Source: Ryuthela nishihirai (lineage: Eukaryota > Arthropoda > Arachnida > Araneae > Heptathelidae). Taken from it: a stretch of DNA of 64,000 nt. The notes beneath the pieces were generated by a model. That model saw nothing but the letters and a program-made list of their open reading frames with translations. It was not told where the DNA came from and searched no databases. Position numbers and translations under genes: made by a program. This document shows positions 1 through 10,531 of the stretch, piece after piece. The stretch is from positions 9,251,901 to 9,315,900 of the forward strand of contig JAWZYU010000013.1 in the NCBI GenBank assembly GCA_038380435.1. The letters run 5' to 3'. Positions within the stretch are counted from its first letter, which is position 1; the number at the start of each line of letters is the position of its first letter.

Positions 1-655
1 ATGGTTGCAGTCTTGAGCAGGTGTCACAGTTTAATTACCTTGGGAGCTGCGTAACTGATACTGGTGATGTGCGGCATGAGATTAACAAATGAATAGGTAT
101 TGCTGCCGGGACTTTTAAGAATCTATGGAGATTGTGGAGAAATAGGCGTATACACCTAAAGACTAAAATTAGACTGTATAATAGTTTGATTCTTTCTAGG
201 GTTAGTTATGGTAGTGAAACTTGGACGCTGTGTAAGCAAGATAACAGGAAACTAGATGCTTTTGATTCTAGATGCTTACGCAGTATCTTGGGTATTAGGT
301 GGTTTAACTTTGTAACTAATGATGAGGTTAGGCAAAGGAGTCTGCAACCTCCTTTAAGCAGCATATTGTGCAGAGAGAGACTCCGCTGGTTTGGCCATGT
401 TGCCCGTATGGATAATTATAGATTGGCGAATAGGGTTATGAACAGTGTGCCTAGAGGCCTCAGAAGGAGGGGGAGACCTAGGATGCGGTGGGCAGACAAT
501 GTCAAACAGGACCTAGTTAGAATTGGTGTATAGTGGCCGGATGCAGCAGATGTAGCTCAGGACAGATATGCTTGGAGAATTAAACTGCGCGGTCTGGTTG
601 GACCTCCGTAGCCCATGGCTGCTTGAGGATGATGATGATGATGATGATGATGATA
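1..655 (+). mobile_element. RTE-type LINE copy A, 3' end
   Basis: Three-prime part of a non-LTR retrotransposon cut by the window edge. Positions 132-533 encode the C-terminal tail of the polymerase, with the motifs SYGSETWTLCK, LGIRWFNFVTNDEVRQRSLQ, LRWFGHVARM and GRPRMRWADNVKQDL that recur in every copy of this family in the window. The frame ends at a TAG (531-533) where sister copies read CAG, so this copy is dead. The 3' UTR ends GGCTGCTTGAGG followed by a (GAT)n tail at about 628-653, as expected for RTE-clade elements. It keeps the 4 bases (in GGGCAGACAATG) that copies at 37529 and 51410 have lost. Confidence 0.9.
628..654. repeat. (GAT)n microsatellite, RTE tail
   Basis: About nine GAT units directly after the RTE 3' end. 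RTE elements prime on and end in short tandem repeats rather than poly(A), so this is best read as the tail of copy A. Confidence 0.9.
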
Positions 656-676
656 TACTACTATAATTTTATTTAA

Positions 677-1054
677 AGAGGGGGTAGTCAGTCAGTAGAG
701 CACCAGGCTCGTAATCTGTAGTTCCCAGGTTCGAGTCCTGCCTGGAAGAGCATTGAGATTTATCTCAGCAAAACTCCACTCTGCCCACTGTCAGTAGGGG
801 ACATGGCTGGGTTTGGAAAGGATGCTGCCCATCGGATGGGACATTAAGCCATGGTCCTGTGTGCAGGAGAGCCATACACTGTGCACATTAAAGAACACAC
901 TGGATGGTTTTGATGGGAGCCTACCATCTGTCTCCCAACAACTATTCCAATGGGCCCCCCTCTCCCAACCTTCTCCGATCCTTCGGGTCCTTGTGATCTG
1001 GCTAATAGCCCATGGTGTGCAAAAAATTGCCGCCAGAGGTAAAACAACCCAACC
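677..1054 (+). mobile_element. SINE2 (tRNA-headed SINE), full length
   Basis: A tRNA-like head with an A-box-like stretch (CAGTCAGTAGAGC) and a B box (GGTTCGAGTCC) is followed by a body found at least ten more times in the window. The 3' end reads AGAGGTAAAACAACCCAACC. A 13-bp target duplication (TAATTTTATTTAA) lies at 664-676 and 1055-1067, which fixes both borders and shows retrotransposition. The head is best compared with a Thr/Met-type tRNA (CTCGTAATCTG anticodon arm). Both-strand ORFs here are shadows. Inserted just past RTE copy A. Confidence 0.88.
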
Positions 1055-1159
1055 TAATTTTATTTAACATTAGTCGTATAAGATGATTTTCCGTAATAGT
1101 TAAATTTTCAAGTAATCCCCATTTAACAAGGGGAATGTGTTCGGGAAGATCCGCCTTAA

Positions 1160-1639
1160 CCCTTTCGACCCTGCCGGTGGCATTTGCCACCTTAATATAT
1201 ATAGAGTTCTAGCTACTGGCTGAGTAGTTTATCATAAAGCACTAGATATCACCTCTACAAAGTATGTGAATCACATTTCATGACATGGTTCAACAAGAAG
1301 TGAGTGACCCATATTGTTCCGCTATTCAAGATGAATGCTAATAACCTGACCTCCATGTTTGCCAAGTACTGATCTAAAATCGAAATCTAAAAATTGTTTC
1401 AAAATTTTTCACATGAAATAATTCGATAAAATCTTTGTATAAAAACATTTAAAATGAATAAAAAATATGCTTCCATTTTTATCTCTAAGACCTGATGGTG
1501 GCATTTGCCACAATTTCCTAGTTTCTAAACCTATGGTGGAAACCGGCTCAAACTTAGTAGGGGAGTCCTTGTATGTCTTACAACATTATTGATGATCAAA
1601 AAATTTTTTTTTCATATTAAAAATTCAGGGCTGAAAGGG
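1160..1639. mobile_element. piggyBac-like non-autonomous element (MITE)
   Basis: Terminal inverted repeats CCCTTTCGACCCTG and CCCTTTCAGCCCTG (reverse complement of the right end) are each bordered by TTAA (1156-1159 and 1640-1643), the diagnostic target of piggyBac transposases. A perfect 14-bp palindrome GTGGCATTTGCCAC sits near each end (about 1178 and 1498). The 480-bp interior has no ORF and is AT-rich, so it depends on a transposase elsewhere. The superfamily follows from TTAA plus the CCCT-type ends; the family is not identified. Confidence 0.75.
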
Positions 1640-1643
1640 TTAA

Positions 1644-2919
1644 ACATGGAAATTTCATTTGCATATCTTATTGCTCTTTTTGAAAAATTTTTCTTGTATT
1701 ATACTAGTTTTTTTTTAGCAAAAATAATAATTCACGATTTTTATTAAAAAACATAAATGAGTAATTGTATGAAATGGGTACATATGATTCATTAGTTAGT
1801 TAATTTTACAATTTATTTCTTAATAAGGAAACTAGTGTGATTTGCTTCTCTGCATTTTGTATGTAATATTTCAAACATTCTGTATTAGAAAAAAAAAATT
1901 GACACCAGTAACTAGTGCTCTAATCTTGTAAACAATTAATTGTGGTTTTCTTGCTGAGATAAGATATTTATGAATGGAATAGAAGCTGTAATTGATTATT
2001 CTTCCATGAGCTACTCGAAAATTATGACAGTAATATTTGTGAAAATTTTACATTCTCATAAATGAAATATTTGTTTACATGTCATAACAAATGGGTGGAC
2101 CTATACATAAAATATTTATGTGTATTTATCTATATATAAAATTTTTTAATTTTAAAAGAAAATTTTCTAAGGGAAAATAAACCATGTTATAAACAATCTG
2201 CTTTAATTGGATGTTAACTGTATTAACCTACCATACGGGGCTGATTTAAATGAGATTAAAACTAATAACTTTTTGTCAGATCTGTTCAATTATTAAATGG
2301 CCATACCCAAAATAATGCACTACAACCAGCCTCAAGTCTCACTAGGTGGTCAGATTTGTTGTCCCAGATGAAATTTTGTGATCTGCGAATCAGAAGTCAT
2401 CAACTTAGTAAGTATTTCCACTTAGCAGCGATAGAAAACATGTTTCCTTAACATGAAGATTCTTTAACTAACATTATATAAAATAATTAATAATTAAATA
2501 TTTATGAAAAATATGAATTTTTTAATAGATGATTTTTGTGCCTTCTGATAAACTAACAGAATTGCCCACATTGATAAAGTATTGACAATTCACAACCAAC
2601 TTTTGGGGTTGGGCTCAATTTTCTGGGGTTGAAACCTATAGAGTGCTCTAAGTTATTGCAAGATGAAGCTGTAGACGAAGACTGATGTATATAGTCAGAT
2701 AGCTCTGACCGTCTAGGAGATGGTGTACAAGCAGTGAGACAAACACTATAAGATATATATTAAATAAATCATTTGTTTGCTCATTTTTATACTGCTCAAA
2801 ATAGATATGCATCCTTGATTTTCAATTTTCTTCCTTGATGCCCTGGTTTGATTACACAAAAATATGGTAAGTCCATATATACACACAGATAAAAATATTT
2901 GTTTTAAAAACTATAGAAT
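1644..2919. other. AT-rich stretch without a recognised gene
   Basis: No ORF of note, no recognised repeat and no splice-site pair with coding potential on either strand. It may be intronic sequence of the minus-strand AKAP1-like gene, which would run through here. Confidence 0.5.
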
Positions 2920-3215
2920 TACCTGAACTTGGTAATTTGGAAACATCAAGTACTGAAACAGTGTTCTGTTCCAAATTCTTATTCGGAAAAGTCAAAGAAT
3001 GCCATTCCGGTTCAATGATTGTTACATAACGTAAAGGTCGGAATGCCTTTATGTTATGTAACAAAGGCATTCTGGCTCAATGATTTGAGAATGTAGGAAC
3101 TGGAATAATAGCATTCTGGTTCAATGATTTGGAAACATAAGTACTGGAAAAGTGTTCCAATTGAATTTGGGCAATGCTTTGAAAATTGCTTCCCCTATTC
3201 AAAATGTCATGCTTT
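2920..3215. repeat. Degenerate minisatellite with an embedded hairpin
   Basis: Imperfect units built on GCATTCCGGTTCAATGATT followed by GGAAACATAAGTACTGGAA occur three to four times. A related stretch occurs at 63150-63340, 60 kb away. One unit is interrupted by a 17-bp hairpin (arms 3021-3037 and 3046-3062, one mismatch, 8-base loop). Short ORFs across the array are not coding. Confidence 0.6.
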
Positions 3216-3339
3216 GCCACTGGAAAAATACATAAGCACACTGCAAGTGGCATACATGGGTCAAAACACAGTCGAAAGCATGTCTGTGTCAAATAGTTAT
3301 TTGAACGTGCTTAGTTTATGAGTTTAAACTAGAAACTAA

Positions 3340-4373
3340 AATAGCGCCCACAAGATATGTATGGCATTTGGAGAGAACACAGTGAGCAAATGGACAGTCC
3401 AAAAGTGATTCAGAAAATTTGTGTCAGGCGATGAGACACTTGAAGATGCACCCTGCGAGGAAAGACTGACCATCATTGATGACAATGAACTGAAGGCCAG
3501 CATCAAGCTGGATTCACATCAAATGTGCCAAGAGCTTGCAGAATGGTTCCAAGTAAGTGATGAAACTATTCATTTGCATTTACATTGCCTAGAAAAAGTC
3601 TGGAAGCTGAGCAAATGAATTCCACATGAACTGACTGCCAACGATGACAAACTCAGTGGCTTGCAATCTGCTCATTGCTGCTTTCACCCACATGAGTAAT
3701 TTTTGGACAGGTTGTTGACGTCCAATGAAAAATGGATTGTCTATAGGAACATCAAATGTCAGTATCATTGGTTGTCATCCAGTGCACCTTTACCATACAC
3801 ACCAAAGCCCAGGATCCATCAACAGAAATTTGTTTTGAGTGTCTGGTGGACTACAGCTGGTATTATCCATTATAAGCTTCTTGCTATTGGTCAAGCAATC
3901 ATTGTAGATGTCTACTCAGTATAGCTACAATGGGTTGCAGATGCACTGCTCCAAAAACAGTCTGCACTTTTTCATCACAAAGGCATTGTGGTTTTTCAAG
4001 ACAATGCTCGCCATCACACAGCACGGGTGACCTGAGATGAGCTCAACAGCCTTGGTTGGTAAATTCTATCCCACCTTCTGTATTTTCTAGACATTGCACC
4101 ATCCGACTACCATCTTTTTTTTTTTGGTGCTGGACAACCATATGTGCAACTGACAATTTCGAAACCGAAAAGCACTGGAAACCGAGTTGGATGCTTTCCT
4201 CGCTTCTAACATTGGGAGTTCTACCAGAGTGGCATTTACAAACTTGTATCTTGTTGGAAAAAGATTATAGATTGTTCTGGTGCTTACTTTACTGAATAAA
4301 ATATCTTTATTCACTTTTTAAACATGGTTTAATTTTACTCTCAAAAACTGCATTAACTTTTTTGGTTACCTGA
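3340..4373 (+). mobile_element. mariner transposon relic, 5'-truncated
   Basis: The decayed transposase frame (see 3421-4292) is followed by a 3' terminal region ending AAAACTGCATTAAC...GGTTACCTGA, which resembles the usual mariner inverted repeat, next to a TA (4374-4375). No matching left inverted repeat is found; homology begins in the helix-turn-helix region at about 3340. The left flank is the minisatellite at 2920-3215. Confidence 0.75.
3421..4292 (+). pseudogene. mariner transposase, decayed
   Basis: Cut-and-paste DNA transposase of the mariner family (nuclear; excises and inserts at TA). Visible blocks in order: the N-terminal helix-turn-helix (SGDETLEDAP...ELAEWFQVSDETIHLHL), then WI-Y block (LTSNEKWIVYRNIK), VWWTTAGIIHY, FQDNARHHTARVT, and IAPSDYHLF. 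These are the DD34D catalytic blocks. The first catalytic Asp, normally in the motif DEKW, is Asn here (NEKW), so the enzyme would be dead even without the stops. Stops or frame breaks occur after residue 65 (3616), near 3699, 3922, 4033 and 4060, and the region after 4110 is shifted. The Asp residues of the second and third blocks are still present. Length to the stop after GAYFTE is close to the usual 345 codons minus the missing N-terminus. Confidence 0.85.
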
Positions 4374-4375
4374 TA

Positions 4376-4515
4376 AATGCTGATTAATTTGGCATATAAC
4401 AAGCCATAACTCTTTTCATTGGTTATTTTGCATAAAAGTTTTAAAGTTAATTTTCTTTTTTGGCTGAGCATAGAGAGAAAATAGCTTGGCCTCTGGATGT
4501 AAACCAGTTATTTTA
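4376..4515 (-). repeat. Low-copy dispersed repeat, partner at 26655-26800
   Basis: The reverse complement shares TGGTTTACATCCAGAGG and TTATATGCCAAATTAATCA with 26655-26800 on the plus strand, in the same order and spacing, so the two are copies of one repeat. No coding content; class unknown. It abuts the right end of the mariner relic. Confidence 0.55.
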
Positions 4516-4924
4516 AGCTGGATGCTAGAAGGGTTAGTTACAGTATTTCTAAAGCTCTAAGACATGGCAGTGGTTATGGCAGTAGTTGGAGGGAGCAACA
4601 TATCCCTAGAGCTCTTCATACATACTGATAGTGACCATCATTTGACATTTGATTCAAAATTTCCCTCTTGACTCATTTGTCATCATTAATTATTTGTTTT
4701 GTGAGTGTGTATATCACTGTTTATTTTCCATATATCAGTCACTTCTCAAACTTAAAGCAGATGTAACTCAAGAGTCCCTTGAAGCTTTTGCTGGGGAGTG
4801 ACCACAAAGCTTTCCCATTAATTTGCATAATAAAAGATTTCGAAATTACTTTTTTGTACTACAATTTTTTGGCAAATCATCTATGGTTGGATGTAGAGAA
4901 AAGTTTACATGTGCATTGATTATT
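4516..4924. other. No recognised feature
   Basis: AT-rich, no ORF or recognisable repeat. It lies between the dispersed repeat and a decayed SINE2. Confidence 0.5.
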
Positions 4925-5180
4925 TTATCTCTGAGTGGGGTTTGCGTGCATATAGTGGGCTAAATGGCAAAGTCACAAGATCCCAAGGGCTCAGAGTTGG
5001 GCAGCAGGAGTCCCATTGGACAGATTTTAGGAAATTGATGAAAGTCTCCTGTTAAGGCCATTCAATCTATTCTTTAAAATTCATAAGGTATGGTTCTCCT
5101 GTACCAAAAACCATGGCCTAATGTTTCTTCTGAAGGGTGACTTTGGACCATCAATGTCCTGTTCCTTGCTAAAGGCAGAA
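4925..5180 (-). mobile_element. SINE2 relic, strongly diverged
   Basis: Reads in antisense like other SINE2 copies (GTGGGCTAAATGGCAAAGTCACAAG, then CCAAGGGCTCAGAG, then a CTCCTGTTAAGGCCATTC block) but with many substitutions. The tRNA-like head is not recognisable, so the right border is approximate. Confidence 0.6.
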
Positions 5181-6989
5181 TGAGAATTAGAGGAGACAAT
5201 TTTGCCATTTTCTTATCCTGATGAGACATTATTTCTTATTCCTGACACACTAGCAACTGAACCAACTCCTGTCCTTGGTAATATACACACCACCTGTATA
5301 TTGCTACATGCAAAAAATCAGCCATGGTTTTACAGAGAACTGTAATAAAGGCTGAATATTATAGGTTGTGAAACAACAGTTGATTAACCTCAGATATTTG
5401 GAACCATCAGGGGCAGCTTGTCCATTAGGTCACTTGGGGCACTGCCCCACCAAAAATAATCACAAAATATACACGAATTTCAAATTTAGTTTCATTGTTT
5501 GTCATATCTAAATCAACATATCATTTTCACATTCATCACATAATCATTATTTGACATGTTACATAGACAATCACAGCATTTACTTTGTGAATCAGGGTTA
5601 TATTGGCTGCTTTCATATTCTCAATACTAATTTTAACTTTACAGTCACAGTTTGGAATCTTAGCATTATCTGTTATAGCGATGAGACAAATGTGCATGTG
5701 CTGAAATAGAATAGCAATAAACTGCTGGAGATGGATCACCATTCTGTAGTGGCCTGTGACACTTGATTGGCTGATTCAACCAACAGTTGAAGATCTTGTT
5801 ACTTAGCGAATATCTTCATTTGACTATGACAGGCTCAACAAGCCTAAACTTTCCTGATAAGATGTGTTTGAACTGTGTTACCAACTTTTTATTTTGCAAA
5901 TGAAGGATATTTATGTATGAAATATTTAAGATTAGATATTAATTAAATATGAAAATATAAAATGTGCTGAATATTTGGTCTATAAGAAAATGCTAATAAC
6001 ATTTCAACATGATGCATAGCAGTCAGCTAAATGCATATTTTTTTTTTACTTGCGACTAAAGATCTGTTAGATCCCAGCCATTGTCAGTTTTTTTTTTCAG
6101 TCTTTTTTTCATTATTCATTTTATAACCATGTCACATTTTTACAATTCTGTAAAATAAATTAATATATATATATAATAATATAACAAAATTTATATTGAA
6201 AATGAAATATAACCAAAAGAGCAACCTATCAAGTAATAATTTACAACAAGTAATTCAGTTTAAAATAAATATAAATTTTATTTAGCTGATTATAAATTAT
6301 ATATATATAATTGGAAAAGAGTAAATTAAAGTAAGCCTATATTATATATCAGATATATATATATTTTTAAATACTATTAGAACAGACAAAAAAATGCAGA
6401 TATAGGCAATTATTATGGTGGAGAGGCAAGATACTGAATTAAAGTAGAAAGGACAAGAACATGTTTAAGTTTATTTTATTTTTTTCAAAATTTTTTCTTC
6501 AACAATGCATTTTGAGTATAGTTGAAAAAAATATATATATATGCATTACAAAATGTCTTTTCAGTCCTATTTGGTTCAGTTGAATATTGGGTATCTTCCA
6601 AAAATTTTTCCCTTACATCCAGGCATTGCTGTAGTAGTCAAAGTGCCCCACCAAAAATTTTAGTCATGAGTCACTACTGGGAACTACGATTGGTGAGAAA
6701 CCACTTATTTGTTTGATTTCATATCTCCATGCAGCTATAACGATAAACATATCTAGTATGCCATTGTAAATAGTGGGAAAACAGTTTTCCAATTTTCACA
6801 TTTCTGTGGCCAATATTCAAATTTGACACCGGTGCACTATATCTGAAAGTACTCGTTTTGGTTCCTATTTATGCAGATAATATCTTGCACATTTCAACAT
6901 TTGGGTTAATGAACACATTCTTAATAAAATATATTTACATTTTTACAAATATTATTAAAATAAACAATGAAATAACTAAAAAAAGTCTT
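5181..6989. other. AT-rich, no recognised gene; likely intron of the AKAP1-like gene
   Basis: Downstream (in minus-strand sense) of the donor at 6990-6991, so this should be intron 3' of the first coding exon. It holds (TA)n runs near 6165, 6300 and 6350 and poly(T) tracts, but no convincing further exon was seen. Short exons below 60 codons could be missed by eye. Confidence 0.45.
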
Positions 6990-6991
6990 AC
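6986..6991 (-). promoter_or_regulatory. Splice donor of the AKAP1-like exon
   Basis: On the minus strand the sequence reads GATAGTGAG|GTAAGACT. It matches the GTRAG donor consensus and leaves exactly 343 complete codons upstream. Confidence 0.7.
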
Positions 6992-8020
6992 CTCACTATC
7001 ACAGTAGGTGATTAAAGGACTCCCAAGCATATCTCCAGGGGTAATTGGTGGCATACATTCACAGACAGGTAATGTCAGTGGGTTTTGAATGACAGCAGAA
7101 TCAAATTTATCTTCATGTACACAAGTTTCTGAAACACATTCTTGTGGAGTGGATACAGAAATAGTTTGATGTCCAAGAGCATTGTGAGCTTCTATAGTAA
7201 TATTCTTATCTTTGGTTTTATCAGACAGATGCACAGAAGTAACATTCACCTGAATTTCAGTTTCTGCATCTGTATGTTTTGCTGAAACTTGATTATTGAA
7301 TTTAGCATCTGCATCTCTGACTGAAGGAATGATGGCAGTTTCATCCATCTTTGGTGCCACCTCACCATGGGAACAGAAAGAACTGTTGAAAGCTGATGTT
7401 AAAACAGCACCTGCTGCAAAAACACATGATTCTGGATTTGTATCCTGGTTTGTTAAGAGGCTTTCCTCACATAGGTGAAGAGAATCGATTCCATTGGTAA
7501 GTTCTACTCCACTATCATCTTCTTTATCATTGGCTAACAGAGATGGAGTGTCATTCACTTTCTTGCATCTGCTGTGTGCTTTTACTATACAGGTGGCACC
7601 ATTCTCACGAGCTTTGGACTTATAAATACTACTTTTTTTCTTATGCTTCCCTTTCATTCTTGGACTTGATTGCAAGGCACTTGACTGCTGCTGTTCTGCA
7701 TCTACATATGATGTTGAATTTCCATCATGACTTTCCTTCAGATGCATTTTGGGGGAGTTACCAAGTACCCTGTCATCAGGTATTGAATTGCCTTTGATTA
7801 ACTGCAATTGCTTTAATTTCATGGATGTTATAATTATAGAACTATGGTAGTCTTCTGCACCAATATTTGAAGTAGTTATTTTTTCCAATTTAGTATCTTT
7901 TTTATTTAAGGAAGCTTGTAAAAAACGTTTTCTCTTTTTTAAAAACCACAAAGCACTCAATAATGCAACTACTGATGGGATAGTCAGCGTGAGAAAGAAC
8001 CGAGAGGTGTAACCGGCCAT
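6992..8020 (-). CDS. First coding exon of an AKAP1-like mitochondrial A-kinase anchor protein
   Basis: The best host exon in the window: 343 codons from ATG at 8020 to a phase-0 donor. Residues 8-27 form one hydrophobic segment (IPSVVALLSALWFL) followed at once by KKRKR, the layout of the N-terminal mitochondrial outer-membrane anchor of AKAP1. Residues 28-343 are low-complexity, Ser/Lys-rich then acidic, with SSPRMKGKHKKKSS at about 115-128 and a Pro-rich end; no folded domain lies here. AKAP1 proteins hold PKA near mitochondria through an amphipathic RII-binding helix and bind RNA through C-terminal KH and Tudor domains, which would be on later exons and are not seen. The donor reads GAG|GTAAGA (exon end 6992). 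The in-frame read-through after it is intron. The name rests on N-terminal architecture, not on the diagnostic KH/Tudor region, so another tail-anchored protein is possible. Confidence 0.6.
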
Positions 8021-8084
8021 GTACTCCGGTCACCCACTCGCTATTACTTCCTCCTTGCTCCTGTTTTCTCTCCTTGTAGCTAAT

Positions 8085-8112
8085 TTTTCTGCAACTAGCA
8101 AGAAAAAAAAAT
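8085..8112 (-). promoter_or_regulatory. Probable 3' splice site upstream of the start codon
   Basis: The minus strand has a pyrimidine tract (TTTTTTTTTCTTGC) followed by TAG and, six bases on, TTGCAG. Either AG would join a 5' UTR exon to this coding exon, about 68-75 nt upstream of the ATG at 8020. The leader between is purine-rich and lacks another in-frame ATG. Confidence 0.45.
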
Positions 8113-8283
8113 ATATATAATATATATAAGTAAATTTAAAGTCTATGCATTTATCTCAATAATCAGCATAATTTAAATCTTTAATGCTATAAAAATCCAA
8201 AATTTCAACGTGCAATAACGGCAAACAAAAATTATCAAATTATTAATATAATGAACATGTATCTGTTGAACATGTATATGTTC

Positions 8284-8308
8284 TGTAAAAAACGTTTTCT
8301 CTTTTTTA
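8284..8308. repeat. 25-bp copy of AKAP1-like exon sequence
   Basis: Positions 8284-8308 repeat 7918-7942 exactly and in the same orientation. The original encodes the basic KKRKRF segment of the exon. The copy sits directly left of the 5' end of RTE copy B. Confidence 0.8.
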
Positions 8309-8310
8309 TG

Positions 8311-9414
8311 TATATGCCTGTAAATGGTAGCTAAGTAATCACTGGAAGGAGAACTATGCACCAATCCCCTGTGATAATGCACAGAACCCGCCAGGCCTAG
8401 CACCTAAAGTCTGACCCCACCTTCTCGTAGTGTACACTGTTAGTACCTTTCAAAAGAGGTCTCTCTTGTGGACAGGAATGGATGGTTGTCAGATCAGTGT
8501 GGCCTACAGTCTGGACCACTGTGGCTACTTTTTTTTCTACCCTGCTGAGAAGTGGTCAACCATACAGAGTCCTGGTGCTGGTTATAAACACCAACCAAAA
8601 TGGAATAATGGCTCTAAGCTTGATTGTGGATTCTGAATTTGCTGTACTGGTGGGCTTCTGTTGAGGGAGAATCTTCTACTGTGTTTTCTGTTTGTGGGTT
8701 GACAGTCCCAAGTGAATAGATTCAGAGGATATGTTTTATCCACTGGTGGATAACACATATCCTCTGAATCTATTCACCTCTGGTACCTGAACTCTTGCTT
8801 CTATGGAGCATTGTCAAACCTACATTGGAGGATATCTTCCAGTGTAGATGGCTTCAGCCATTAGTAGTGGGGGAACGGGTCTTTACCCCATGACTATGAT
8901 TAAAGGGCTGTTTGATATTGTCCACACTTCCTCTCTCAAACATAGTTTGTTTAAACATCCCACTACTCATTCTCTCTCCATATGTATTTGGAATGTGAAG
9001 ACTTTGCACAGATATTATTCTCTTGATGTCCTCACATAAGAATTTCACCATTATAACTTAGATATTCTCAGCTGGCATGTGACCAGATGGACAGATAAAG
9101 ATGAGATACTTAAAAGTAATCTTAAACTTCTCTTTTCAGGGAAGAAAGATAAGAAGCATCTTCCAAGGCATAGGTTTGCTTCTCAGCAGACACACTAGCA
9201 ATGTTCTTTTAGTATACAAGTGCATTAATGAAAGGTTTCTTACAGCTAAATTTCAGAAAAATATTAAAGACTTGATTGTCATCTGTTGTTATGCCCCCAC
9301 TGGAGATGCCGATGAGAAAGATAGGTTTTATGGACAATTTCACATTATTTTGAATTCTGTCAAGAAAGGAGACATTACCCTGATTCTAGATGACTTCAAT
9401 GCTATAGCTGGTGC
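8311..9414 (+). mobile_element. RTE-type LINE copy B, 5' part
   Basis: Begins with the family 5' end (CTGTAAATGGTAGCTAAG), runs through the 5' UTR and into the endonuclease domain. The frame 9101-9414 still reads FLTAKFQ, IVICCYAPTGDADEKDRFYGQ and LILDDFNA; the catalytic block GDFNAK of sister copies is DDFNAI here. Many stops upstream. At about 9414 homology switches to an antisense piece of the I-group LINE. A 31-bp snap-back hairpin occupies 8712-8777. Confidence 0.85.
8712..8777. repeat. Near-perfect hairpin inside RTE copy B
   Basis: Arms 8712-8742 and 8747-8777 pair over 31 bp with one mismatch around a 4-base loop (CTGG). In sister copies the left arm is present but is followed by TAATCCTGAGCAGAGG, not by its own complement. 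Confidence 0.9.
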
Positions 9415-9510
9415 AGACCTGCTCAGACCAAGATTACTGCCACTGTGCTCAGAACTCAATGGTAAAACACTGCCAGAAGTCAATGTATGGAACCAGCAGT
9501 AGAGATATGG
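9415..9510 (-). mobile_element. Short I-group LINE fragment
   Basis: Matches the region just after the RNase H domain of the I-group LINE copies at about 10920, 21856 and 57160 (shared strings such as CAGACCAAGAT and AAAACACTGC). Joined directly to the broken 3' edge of RTE copy B. Confidence 0.65.
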
Positions 9511-9607
9511 AACAGACCTTTCATCGTTTCAACATATTGCAAGTAAGAATTAAACAGCTTTTTCCTTATTCAACAGTTTATCTTGGTCAGTAAAATCTTG
9601 GTTTCAA

Positions 9608-9828
9608 TTATTGAATAAAATTAGATATTATAAAAAATTGTGATATTGCATATTATAAAAATTATTGAATAAAATTAGATATTATAAAAAATTGTGATAT
9701 TGCATATTATAAAAATTATTGAATAAAATTAGATATTATAAAAAATTGTGATGTTGCATATTATAAAAATTATTGAATAAAATTAGATATTATAAAAAAT
9801 TGTGATATTGCATATTATAAAAAATTAG
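9608..9828. repeat. 54-bp tandem repeat, four units
   Basis: The start TTGAATAAAATTAGATATTA recurs at 9611, 9665, 9719 and 9773, a period of exactly 54 bp. Units are nearly identical (one A/G difference in unit 3), so the array is young. AT-rich, non-coding. Confidence 0.95.
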
Positions 9829-10305
9829 GTGAATGGTAATGGGAATTCTACTGTATAAAAAATTTCTGGGAATGCTTAATATAAAAGACATTCATAAGCA
9901 AATCAGTTAATGCAATGTTTCCCACTCTTTTCATCTTGGTGACAACTTCTGAAATAATTCATTTACAGTGACACACCTCTGAAATAGTATTTACCACAAC
10001 ACACCTATAGTAAAAAGTAATTTTTTTCTTTATTACAGTAATTCAAATTTTAATTTATTTAAATCTTATGCTGCCATGACCTTGAAAATCCACTTCATAA
10101 AGTCTATGTATAAGGTCATGAAAAATAAACATCATCATTAGTACCATAAAAATTAATTTTATAAAATTTACACTTTTTTATTTATAAATATGTGTAAAAA
10201 TAGATATTTCAGAGCTTCTAAATAATGTTAGTTTTTTCTTTTTCTTTGTTTTTTCAACATATAAAAAGAAAATAAAAAGTCTTTTCCCTTGCTCATATTG
10301 CTATT
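9829..10305. other. No gene; possible hAT end near 9915
   Basis: The string CAATGTTTCCCACTCTTTT followed by TGGTGACA resembles the left end of hAT-type elements, but no right end or 8-bp duplication was found. The rest is AT-rich without ORFs. Confidence 0.3.
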
Positions 10306-10531
10306 AACACAGTGTTGGTTGTTTATTTGGGGATTTATGGGGCATTGGCAACTGAGGTCATAATGCACCAAATGAGATAAATAAGAGGGTAAGTAAAAGA
10401 CACAGAAATTCACAATCCAAGTTAAAAGCCAAATTGGTAAAAAGGCAAAACCAATAGGTATATATAATTCAAAAACAATAAAAATGTGTAAAGCATTAAA
10501 TATAGAAACACAAAAGGAAAAATTAACTAGC

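Noticed and set aside
6934..6986. C-terminal 18 residues read after SDSE in the AKAP1-like frame as a second membrane segment
   Set aside because: They follow a strong GTAAGA donor and are AT-rich intron; the phase-0 exon end is the better explanation.
7296..7797. Plus-strand open frames over the AKAP1-like exon
   Set aside because: Antisense shadows of the minus-strand exon, with no motif.
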